NCBI GenBank assembly: GCA_002373325.1
Contig: DFKI01000102.1
Span: forward strand, 1-11,497
Direction: 5' to 3'
Length of the DNA stretch: 11,497 bases
Source: Treponema sp. UBA3649
GTDB lineage: Bacteria; Spirochaetota; Spirochaetia; Treponematales; Treponemataceae
The position numbers and the translations under genes are program-made. This document shows positions 1 to 5,676 of the stretch, one piece after another. A model generated the notes under the pieces. That model searched no databases and was not told where the DNA came from. It saw nothing but the letters and a program-made list of their open reading frames with translations. Position 1 is the first letter of the stretch; each line of letters begins with the position of its first letter.

Positions 1-5
1 TCATC

Positions 6-288
6 TGTCGTTAGTATGTGTTAATCTAAAACAGGGGAGTGAGGGAATGTGTATAAGGCAAGTGCCGTAAATATTCCTGGGAAACTTAATGTTTATTGAG
101 GAAACGCTGTAATGGAGGTGGGGTTCGTGACAAGCAGGCATTTGTGCGGAGGGGAGCGATAGCGACCTCCAATTCCTATTACCGCACACCCATGACTGAT
201 TGGCACGGTTCCCACCGCAAATGGAAGCGGTTCCTCTTTTTGATTTCCAATTCCCAAGTTTAATTTAGATTTGCACTTGCCTTCTACA
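6..288 (+). repeat. Dispersed intergenic repeat, copy A
   Basis: This noncoding stretch is repeated at 5219-5580 in the same orientation. The two copies share several blocks of 24-28 identical bases (about 6-30, 52-76, 97-120 and 123-150) separated by variable spacers, and a weaker block at about 210-288. Within it TGTGCGG (around 144-150) can pair with CCGCACA (around 183-189), and GGAGGT pairs with ACCTCC inside that region, so a folded RNA or cruciform is possible. The reverse strand has short open frames, but the peptides matching the conserved blocks are in different frames here and in one frame in copy B, because of a one-base length difference near 76-100. Coding is therefore unlikely. 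No transposase is present. The window may cut its true left edge. Its nature (MITE-like element, regulatory element or RNA) is not known to me. Confidence 0.8.
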
Positions 289-305
289 GATTTGAATTCC
301 GGGAC

Positions 306-334
306 TTTACAAAAAATCCGCAATGTGATATTAT
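306..334 (+). promoter_or_regulatory. Sigma70-type promoter of the SRP RNA gene
   Basis: TTTACA (306-311) and TATTAT (329-334) are separated by exactly 17 bp. The first base of the SRP RNA stem (344) lies 10 nt after the -10 box, so transcription would start at about 341-344. The quality and placement fit a strong constitutive promoter for a stable RNA. It starts about 18 bp after the end of repeat copy A. Confidence 0.8.
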
Positions 335-343
335 GTCTTCATT

Positions 344-443
344 GGGTCTAGATGCTTTGCACATCTCTGCCAGAAAACCCCGCCAGATCCGGAAGGAAGC
401 AACGGTATTTGGATGGAGGTGGTGCCGAAGATTATCTAGGCCC
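344..443 (+). ncRNA. Signal recognition particle RNA, small bacterial (4.5S) type
   Basis: The SRP RNA binds Ffh and FtsY and directs cotranslational targeting of membrane and secreted proteins. The diagnostic apical part is present: GCCAGATCCGGAAGGAAGCA (about 379-398) holds the GGAAG tetraloop region and the AGCA of the Ffh-binding asymmetric loop, as in E. coli 4.5S RNA. The ends close a long hairpin. GGGTCTAGAT (344-353) pairs with ATCTAGGCCC (434-443) with a single G-U wobble. The length of about 100 nt fits the small type without an Alu domain. A T-tract follows directly. Exact ends are inferred from the pairing. Confidence 0.93.
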
Positions 444-448
444 TTTTT
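434..448 (+). terminator. Intrinsic terminator of the SRP RNA
   Basis: The closing 3' arm of the SRP RNA hairpin (434-443) is followed at once by five T residues (444-448). The RNA's own terminal stem probably serves as the terminator hairpin, as is usual for 4.5S RNA genes. Confidence 0.6.
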
Positions 449-522
449 ACTGTCCCAAATTCTTCAAAATATCCGGTAACTTTTTCCCCATTTTTTCATT
501 TTAATCTTAGCGAGGTGACGGC

Positions 523-1548
523 ATGAAGTTTCTTTCCATTTTCATCCTGATTTTTGTCTTTGCAAGCGGAACACTCTGCTCCGGGGAAAACATCGGCTTG
601 TGTCTTTCTGGTGGAGGCGCGAAGGGTGCGTATGAAATCGGTGTGCTCAAGGCCATTGAGGAAAAAAATCTCACGGGAAAAATCAAATCCATTTCGGGAA
701 CTTCCGTGGGAGCCTTGAACGGAGTGCTTTTTTCGGAAGCCGGTGCCGATGAGGCGGAAAAACTATGGAGGGAAAAAATCAGCTTTGATGATGTGCTCAC
801 TCCCGACAAGGAAAAGGATGCCGAGACAGACAAATTTTTTGAGAATCTCTTGAACTCAATCATACCGAGCGACATACAGGAAGACGCATTCCGCTCCACG
901 CTCAACACGATTGACTCCACGCTTTTCGGAACGGCACCGATCAAGGGACTCTACTCAAGGAAAAATCTCAAGTCACTCATTGACGAGACAGTTGATTTTG
1001 AAAGGCTCAAAAATTCCCCCGTAAAACTCTATGCGAGTGCTCTCAGAAAGGAGGGGCTTGTCAACCAGCTCTTTAACTCAAGGTCGGCTGATTACATGCA
1101 TTTTTTTTATCTGAACGAGCAGACTTCAAAGGAATCGGTCTCTTCCATATTATTGGCTTCCTCTGCCATCCCGTTTGTGTTCGACTCAATCCGACTTCCG
1201 CCGGAGACATTGGAAAACGGTGAGTTCGTTGATTTTCACTACACATATTTTGACGGGGGCACATATTTTCTCGGAGGACAAAACACACCCGTTCAGCCGC
1301 TGCTCAAAGACTCCTCCCTCGACACAATCATCATCGTCTATGTGGATTGCGACTGGCAGCTTGGAGGCGTGAGGGAATCTTTCAGAAAACTCGTCGAATC
1401 TTCCGGGAAAAAACTGATTGAAATTGTTCCGAGCAAAAGCCTTGGTGATTTTCTGACCGGCTCTTTGAATTTTACGGAAAGCTACATACAAAAACTCATT
1501 GATTTGGGCTACAAAGACGCGATGTCCGTTCTTGAGAAGAGCATCTGA
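523..1548 (+). CDS. Patatin-like phospholipase, exported
   Basis: This 341-residue protein is a predicted patatin-family serine lipid acyl hydrolase. The fold signature is complete. The oxyanion-hole loop GGGAKG is at residues 30-35, the nucleophile motif GTSVG has Ser61, the family segment LASSAIPFVF is at 211-220, and the dyad motif DGG has Asp244. Residues 1-20 form a hydrophobic export signal (MKFLSIFILIFVFASGTLCS). Cys19 could be lipidated, since spirochete lipoboxes are loose, but Leu just before it is unusual, so simple signal peptidase I cleavage is equally possible. Substrate is unknown; the family cleaves phospholipids and other acyl esters. The start is supported by GAGGTGA (512-518), 4 nt before ATG. 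No convincing promoter is seen between the SRP terminator and the gene (449-511), so read-through is possible. It ends 21 bp from the convergent GGDEF gene, with no clear terminator. Confidence 0.88.
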   Translation: MKFLSIFILIFVFASGTLCSGENIGLCLSGGGAKGAYEIGVLKAIEEKNLTGKIKSISGTSVGALNGVLFSEAGADEAEKLWREKISFDDVLTPDKEKDAETDKFFENLLNSIIPSDIQEDAFRSTLNTIDSTLFGTAPIKGLYSRKNLKSLIDETVDFERLKNSPVKLYASALRKEGLVNQLFNSRSADYMHFFYLNEQTSKESVSSILLASSAIPFVFDSIRLPPETLENGEFVDFHYTYFDGGTYFLGGQNTPVQPLLKDSSLDTIIIVYVDCDWQLGGVRESFRKLVESSGKKLIEIVPSKSLGDFLTGSLNFTESYIQKLIDLGYKDAMSVLEKSI

Positions 1549-1569
1549 TGATGAGCATTTTCTGGATTG

Positions 1570-2670
1570 TCACTGTGCGCTTATGACACAGTTACGTCCG
1601 GCATTCTTGGCCTTGTACAAAGCGATGTCGGCAAGCTTGATTAGTTTTTCAGGAGCCACACCCGGAGTGATTGTGGTCGTGGAATATCCCGCGCTGATTG
1701 AAATGGATCCGTTCACACCGTTTTCAAAAGGGATGCTCATCCTCTGAACCTCAAGACGCAGCTCGTCCACCATCGCCCCGAAATCAGTCTCAGAAATTCC
1801 AGTCCCCACGCCCGTAAACTCCTCGCCTCCGTAACGGCAAAATAGGATTTCCCTTTTTTTTCCGAAATCCTCGAGCAGTGCCCCAAGTGAAATAAGACAA
1901 GCATCCCCAGCCTGATGACCGTAAGAATCGTTGTACCGCTTGAAAAAATCAATGTCAATCATTACAATGTTGATTTTCTTTCCGGTCTCGCCCTGCAGCT
2001 CCTCCATCCGGTTGAAAAGAACGCGTCTGTTTGAAAGCCCCGTCAAAAAATCCGTGTCCCTCTGCTTAATCAGGATTTTGTCCTTTTTGAAACTCTCCAT
2101 GCGGATGTAGCGGAAATATCCTCCGAGAATCACGCCGAAAAACAAAAAGACGCTCGTGTCTAACAAATCCATCACGGCCATATTCCGGGACTTGAACACA
2201 AACGCCAGAACCGCATGTGCGATGAAAAACAATGAGGTAAAAATATTGATTCTGGGACTCACGTCAAGGTAGAGCATGGGCATGATGATAAGCAGGCATG
2301 TAAAAGTCACGCACACATGAGGCTCACCCTTAGGCGAATAGATGCTCGTGAAGATTCCAAGCAGATAAAATACTGCCACGACAAAATAGACAATCGGAAG
2401 CGAAAACTTTCTGACCTTTGGCGATTTTATGCGGAAAATGAGAAAGCAAACAGTCGTGACAACGCCCGTACCCATGTAAAATGAAACATAAAGGGAACCA
2501 TAGCCTATAAGAATTCCAATGACGCTCACGACAAGCATAACAATCATCACCGACATTGTAAGATAATGAAAGTTATTGACGTTGGCTTCCTGAACTACGG
2601 CTTTGTTCTCGTCGTAAAGAGACCTTTCTCCTTTTATGTTCATCCAAGCAAAGATTTGCGGTAAAGGCAT
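1570..2670 (-). CDS. Membrane-bound GGDEF diguanylate cyclase
   Basis: The predicted reaction is 2 GTP to cyclic di-GMP, a second messenger for motility and surface behaviour. Of 366 residues, the first half is membrane-embedded, with hydrophobic segments at about 37-60, 62-79, 91-110, 118-135, 142-160 and 170-186 and no recognisable ligand domain. A GGDEF domain fills about 200-366. Visible motifs are DFLTGLSNRR (207-216), DIDFFKRYNDSYGHQAGD (239-256) and the active-site loop GGEEF (281-285), so the catalytic residues are intact. The product-inhibition I-site (RxxD ending six residues before the loop) is absent: the corresponding positions are Lys272 and Ile275. A consensus promoter ends 6 nt before this ATG, so the mRNA would be leaderless if this start is right. 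Met10 is the alternative start but has no Shine-Dalgarno. The sensory input is unknown. Confidence 0.88.
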   Translation of the reverse strand: MPLPQIFAWMNIKGERSLYDENKAVVQEANVNNFHYLTMSVMIVMLVVSVIGILIGYGSLYVSFYMGTGVVTTVCFLIFRIKSPKVRKFSLPIVYFVVAVFYLLGIFTSIYSPKGEPHVCVTFTCLLIIMPMLYLDVSPRINIFTSLFFIAHAVLAFVFKSRNMAVMDLLDTSVFLFFGVILGGYFRYIRMESFKKDKILIKQRDTDFLTGLSNRRVLFNRMEELQGETGKKINIVMIDIDFFKRYNDSYGHQAGDACLISLGALLEDFGKKREILFCRYGGEEFTGVGTGISETDFGAMVDELRLEVQRMSIPFENGVNGSISISAGYSTTTITPGVAPEKLIKLADIALYKAKNAGRNCVISAQ

Positions 2671-2676
2671 GCCTCA

Positions 2677-2705
2677 ATTATATACCAATGAAGTTTTTTT
2701 ATCAA
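2677..2705 (-). promoter_or_regulatory. Promoter of the GGDEF gene
   Basis: Read on the minus strand, TTGATA (2705-2700) and a perfect TATAAT (2682-2677) are separated by 17 bp. Only 6 nt separate the -10 box from the ATG at 2670, placing the expected transcription start at or next to the A of ATG. Confidence 0.78.
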
Positions 2706-2706
2706 T

Positions 2707-2769
2707 GGATAAGCCGCAGCTTGCACGAAATTGACAAAAAAGAGGTCATAATCGGACAAGCCGCAACTT
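2707..2769. repeat. 16-bp direct repeat pair upstream of the GGDEF promoter
   Basis: GGATAAGCCGCAGCTT (2707-2722) and GGACAAGCCGCAACTT (2754-2769) differ at two positions, both transitions, and their starts are 47 bp apart. The nearer copy directly abuts the -35 box of the GGDEF promoter and the farther one is about 50 bp upstream. This is the usual place for activator sites. The regulator is unknown, and the repeat could be chance or a leftover duplication. Confidence 0.4.
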
Positions 2770-2814
2770 TTTTAGGAAGGAGCAAAAATCTTTCGATAAA
2801 TCCGCCGAAAAAAA

Positions 2815-3729
2815 CTACTCGCTTTTAAGGGGAACGACGGCTCCTGTACCCGGAACCACATAGGCAGCCTCGGGGACTTCCTTTCCGTTCCATCTTTTTG
2901 CCCTCTCAAGCTGGATTTCATAATCCCACTGTGCGCGCATCACGTTGTAGTTTTCGGCAATCTTCTGGTTGGTGTAAGCCTGTGCGTCCGCCTTGATTTT
3001 TTCAGCGTCAGCCTCTCCCTGTGCCTTTGCTACGGCAGCCTGTGCGTCAAGTTCTGCGGCCTGTTTCTTTGCCTCCGCCTCCTTAACGAGTTTCTGTGCC
3101 TGTGCCGCCGCGATGTTTGCCTCCTGCTCTGCCTGTCTTACCTGCTGGGTCCTGTTCGCGGTCTCCTTAATCTGGCGGTCAAAATCATCCGACCAGTCCC
3201 AGTTTGTGATTGTGGTCTGACTGATTGCGATGGGATAGTCGGCCATTCGAGCAAGCATTGCGTCCGCCACTTCCCCGGTGATTTTGTTCTGCTGCTCGAC
3301 CAGCTCATAGATGCTGTATTTACCCGTGGTCTCTTTGAGGGATGCCTTTACGTTGTCCTTCATCGCGCTCTGGATGATATTGTCGCTGTAGTAGCGCGTA
3401 ACGATGTCCATGATTCTGTTCTCATCGTACATGTATCGGACCGCAACCGTAGCACCGACAGTCTGCATGTCCTTTGTGATTGCTCCGTCGCTTCCCACGG
3501 AAAATGCCACTTCATAAGTCTTTGGCTCAAGTCGGAATTTGCGCACCTGGGAAATAAACGGCATGTGCATCTTGACACCAGGCTGAATCACGCCCTCCTT
3601 TACCTGTCCGAGCTCTACAATCACTCCGCGCTCATTCGGTGCGACCACAGTGAAAGAAGACAAAAAAAGCACGACGGCGACCACCGCGATTATTGCGGTA
3701 ATAATCAAGGGTTTTGTATAACTTTTCAT
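2815..3729 (-). CDS. SPFH/prohibitin-family membrane protein
   Basis: This 304-residue protein has one N-terminal transmembrane anchor (about 8-28) followed by an SPFH (band 7/prohibitin) domain at about 29-190. The domain begins with the typical VVAPNERGVIVELGQV segment. A long Ala/Glu/Lys/Gln coiled coil follows at about 186-260, then a short tail ending in a Pro/Val-rich segment. SPFH proteins form large membrane-attached oligomers that organise membrane domains and often modulate proteases (HflKC with FtsH, prohibitins). No HflK partner, NfeD or protease gene lies next to it, so a prohibitin-like stand-alone role is inferred. The start is supported by GAGAGGT (complement of 3737-3743), 7 nt before ATG. 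The transcript has a leader of about 75 nt from a promoter at 3811-3839. No clear terminator follows the stop. Confidence 0.88.
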   Translation of the reverse strand: MKSYTKPLIITAIIAVVAVVLFLSSFTVVAPNERGVIVELGQVKEGVIQPGVKMHMPFISQVRKFRLEPKTYEVAFSVGSDGAITKDMQTVGATVAVRYMYDENRIMDIVTRYYSDNIIQSAMKDNVKASLKETTGKYSIYELVEQQNKITGEVADAMLARMADYPIAISQTTITNWDWSDDFDRQIKETANRTQQVRQAEQEANIAAAQAQKLVKEAEAKKQAAELDAQAAVAKAQGEADAEKIKADAQAYTNQKIAENYNVMRAQWDYEIQLERAKRWNGKEVPEAAYVVPGTGAVVPLKSE

Positions 3730-3810
3730 ACATTTTACCTCTCAAATTTTTTGGAATCCATGAAACGCGAAATTTCAAGGAAGCCTTTCCGGAACTACAT
3801 CCTTTTTAAG

Positions 3811-3839
3811 AGGATAATAAAATTTCCCGCATCTGTCAA
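3811..3839 (-). promoter_or_regulatory. Promoter of the SPFH gene
   Basis: On the minus strand a perfect -35 TTGACA (3839-3834) is followed after 17 bp by TATCCT (3816-3811). The predicted start near 3804 gives a 5' leader of about 75 nt. Its -35 box is only 11 bp from the -35 box of the divergent DUF763 promoter. Confidence 0.65.
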
Positions 3840-3850
3840 CAAAAAACGAA

Positions 3851-3879
3851 TTGAAAAAAAGCGGCTTCCGGTGTACAAT
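3851..3879 (+). promoter_or_regulatory. Promoter of the DUF763 gene
   Basis: TTGAAA (3851-3856) and TACAAT (3874-3879) are separated by 17 bp. The ATG at 3887 is 7 nt after the -10 box, so the mRNA is predicted to begin at the start codon. This also argues against an upstream in-frame ATG at 3851, which lies in the -35 box. Confidence 0.72.
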
Positions 3880-3886
3880 CTGCTTG

Positions 3887-5194
3887 ATGATTAAGAGAAC
3901 TGGACACGCTGACCTTCCCCTCCACTACGGCACCGTACCGAAATGGCTTGCCGACCGCATGAGGGATTTGGGAACCGAAATTGTAGAGGCACTCCTCATT
4001 GAGTACGGACGGAAAGAAGTGCTCGTAAGACTCAGCGACCCGCTTTGGTTTCAGTCACTGGGTGCGGTTCTGGGCATGGACTGGCACTCATCCGGAATCA
4101 CCACGAGCGTCATGTATGCCTTGAAGAGGGGAATCAACGCAAGGGCAAGGGATTTCGGGCTCTACATCTGCGGAGGACGGGGCAAATACTCAAGACGCAC
4201 GCCGGAGGAGCTTCTGATGCTCGCAGGACAGACGGGACTTCCCGGGGATGATTTGGTGAGGGCGAGCAAACTTTCCGCGAAGATTGACAATACGGCGGTC
4301 CAGGACGGATTCCAGCTCTACCAGCACAATTTTATCCTGAGCGTGGAGGGTGACTGGAGCGTGGTGCAGCAGGGGATGAATCCTGAGTCAAAGATGGCAA
4401 GGAGGTACCACTGGTGCTCGGAGGGACTGCGCTCATTCGTCGAGGAGCCTCACTCAGGAATCACAGGAGAAAATCAGGGGGAGATTCTGAACCTCACGGA
4501 CGCAAAGGCACTTCCCACCCGCTCTTCAATCCTCGGTCTCTCGCACGAAAAGCCGGAATCAATTTTGAAGGAAATCGGGGACATACAGAGGCTCGGAAAT
4601 CCAAACGCGAAAAAAGAAAGGGATTTGCAGCTCGACCTTTTTGCAGAGGAGAACGACCTAACGAAATCACGCGCGGAGGAGGAGATGGAGAGGCAGATTG
4701 TCCTTGACGACGGAAGCCGGAACTGCATCATGCCAAGCCACCATGAGGTTTTGCCAGAGGACGTGGACTTAAAGAGGCTCGGTGGTGTGCTCGCCGCATC
4801 CTATACCGCAAAGCCCAAGGATTTTGAGTCCCTGCTTCTTACCCCGGGACTGGGACCGCGCACATTGCAGTCACTCACTTTGGTAAGCGAGGTAATCCAC
4901 GGAACCCCGAGCAGATTCCGAGACCCCGCAAGATTCAGTTTCGCCCACGGTGGAAAAGACGGACATCCCTTCCCGGTACCAACGAAAATCTACGACGAGA
5001 GCATCCGGATTCTGGGAGAGTCCATAGAAAAATCCAAGCTCGGCTACAAGGACAAATCCGACTGCCTCAGACGGCTCCACGAAACCGCCCTTGCCATAGA
5101 GGAGCACTGTTCCCCCGAGGCCGATTTTGACGCGACAATCGCACGTGAAAGGGCTCACTCAAAGAAATGGGGCGGCAGAACCTGCATGGATTGA
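3887..5194 (+). CDS. DUF763-family protein with clamp-binding motif
   Basis: This 435-residue protein of the uncharacterised DUF763 family, found in archaea and some bacteria, begins with the family's N-terminus (RTGHADLPLHYG, residues 4-15). Other conserved-looking segments are SSGITTSVMYALKRGINAR (68-86), YQHNFILSVEGDWSVVQQGM (145-164) and FAHGGKDGHPFPVP (352-365). LLTPGLGPRTLQSL (317-330) resembles a helix-hairpin-helix DNA-binding motif. A charged, probably flexible insert at about 235-280 contains QLDLF (248-252), an exact match to the bacterial beta-clamp-binding consensus QL[SD]LF. Together these suggest work on DNA, perhaps replication or repair. That is inference; no catalytic site is recognised. 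The 3887 start fits the family and lies 7 nt from a -10 box; a frame from 3851 would add 12 unlikely residues. There is no Shine-Dalgarno. Flanking genes give no functional clue. Confidence 0.85.
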   Translation: MIKRTGHADLPLHYGTVPKWLADRMRDLGTEIVEALLIEYGRKEVLVRLSDPLWFQSLGAVLGMDWHSSGITTSVMYALKRGINARARDFGLYICGGRGKYSRRTPEELLMLAGQTGLPGDDLVRASKLSAKIDNTAVQDGFQLYQHNFILSVEGDWSVVQQGMNPESKMARRYHWCSEGLRSFVEEPHSGITGENQGEILNLTDAKALPTRSSILGLSHEKPESILKEIGDIQRLGNPNAKKERDLQLDLFAEENDLTKSRAEEEMERQIVLDDGSRNCIMPSHHEVLPEDVDLKRLGGVLAASYTAKPKDFESLLLTPGLGPRTLQSLTLVSEVIHGTPSRFRDPARFSFAHGGKDGHPFPVPTKIYDESIRILGESIEKSKLGYKDKSDCLRRLHETALAIEEHCSPEADFDATIARERAHSKKWGGRTCMD

Positions 5195-5218
5195 GTAAAG
5201 GATCTGTTTCAACAGGTG

Positions 5219-5580
5219 TGTCGTTAGTATGTGTTAATCTAAACCATAGGAACGAAAGGAATTGTATAAGGCAAGTGCCGTAAATATTACATGGAAAACC
5301 TAATGCAGATTGAGGAAACGCTGTAATGGAGGCGAGGTTCGTGACAAGCAGGCATTTGTGCGGGGGGAGCGTTAGCGATTCCAATACCTTATACCGCACT
5401 TACTGACTAAAGGATTGGGAGTTTTGATGGTTTTTCGACAGAAAAATGAGAGCTTTGCGAACAAATCAAAACTCCTTAGCAAGCGACTGCTTGCTTTGAT
5501 TCTCACCGTAAATGAAAGCGGTTCCTCTTTTAGATTTACAATTTCCAAATTTAATTTAGTCTTGCACTAGCCTTCTGCAC
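5219..5580 (+). repeat. Dispersed intergenic repeat, copy B
   Basis: This second copy of the element at 6-288 occupies most of the 482-bp gap between the DUF763 gene and the chemotaxis receptor. It shares the same order of near-identical blocks, including GTATAAGGCAAGTGCCG and GACAAGCAGGCATTTGTGCG. It is about 80 bp longer because of a hairpin-rich insert at about 5418-5503. GTGCGG (around 5358-5363) can pair with CCGCAC (around 5394-5399), as in copy A. The antisense strand is open here across two blocks, but copy A breaks that frame. The last shared block ends about 16 bp before the -35 box of the next promoter, as in copy A. Confidence 0.8.
5418..5495. other. Nested inverted repeats inserted in repeat copy B
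   Basis: Three perfect inverted repeats lie within this stretch, which is absent from copy A. GGAGTTTTGAT (5418-5428) pairs with ATCAAAACTCC (5465-5475). Nested inside, TTTTTC (5431-5436) pairs with GAAAAA (5441-5446) around a GACA loop. Next to it, AGCAAGC (5478-5484) pairs with GCTTGCT (5489-5495) around GACT. The segment could be a small inserted element or a structured RNA module. Confidence 0.6.
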
Positions 5581-5595
5581 TGTTTACAGTAAGTC

Positions 5596-5624
5596 TTGAA
5601 TTTAAGACGCTTCCATGTTATATT
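5596..5624 (+). promoter_or_regulatory. Promoter of the chemotaxis receptor gene
   Basis: TTGAAT (5596-5601) and TATATT (5619-5624) are separated by 17 bp, with a TG (5616-5617) giving an extended -10. The predicted start near 5631 leaves a leader of about 45 nt that contains two copies of ATCAGGAGA. Confidence 0.75.
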
Positions 5625-5647
5625 AAGATAATCAGGAGAGTCAGGCA

Positions 5648-5671
5648 ATGAATAAAACCATCAGGAGATAA
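5648..5671 (+). CDS. Possible 7-codon leader peptide
   Basis: The frame reads MNKTIRR-stop and is preceded by AGGAGAG (5633-5639), 8 nt before its ATG. Its last codons overlap the Shine-Dalgarno (AGGAGA, 5663-5668) of the chemotaxis receptor, whose ATG begins 5 nt after this stop. Translation of the peptide could expose or occlude the receptor's ribosome site. It may equally be an accident of the duplicated ATCAGGAGA sequence. Confidence 0.25.
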   Translation: MNKTIRR

Positions 5672-5676
5672 GTATT

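Noticed and set aside
6..288. Known riboswitch or group II intron fragment in the dispersed repeat
   Set aside because: None of the conserved cores I know (cobalamin, THF, c-di-GMP, T-box, intron domain V) is visible in either copy.
507..944. 145-codon open frame on the - strand opposite the patatin gene
   Set aside because: It is Ser-rich antisense sequence of a gene with complete catalytic motifs.
5067..5399. Open frame on the - strand across repeat copy B, encoding peptide blocks also found antisense to copy A
   Set aside because: The blocks are in different frames in copy A because of a one-base length difference, and the frame runs into the antisense of the DUF763 gene, so it looks like noncoding repeat conservation.
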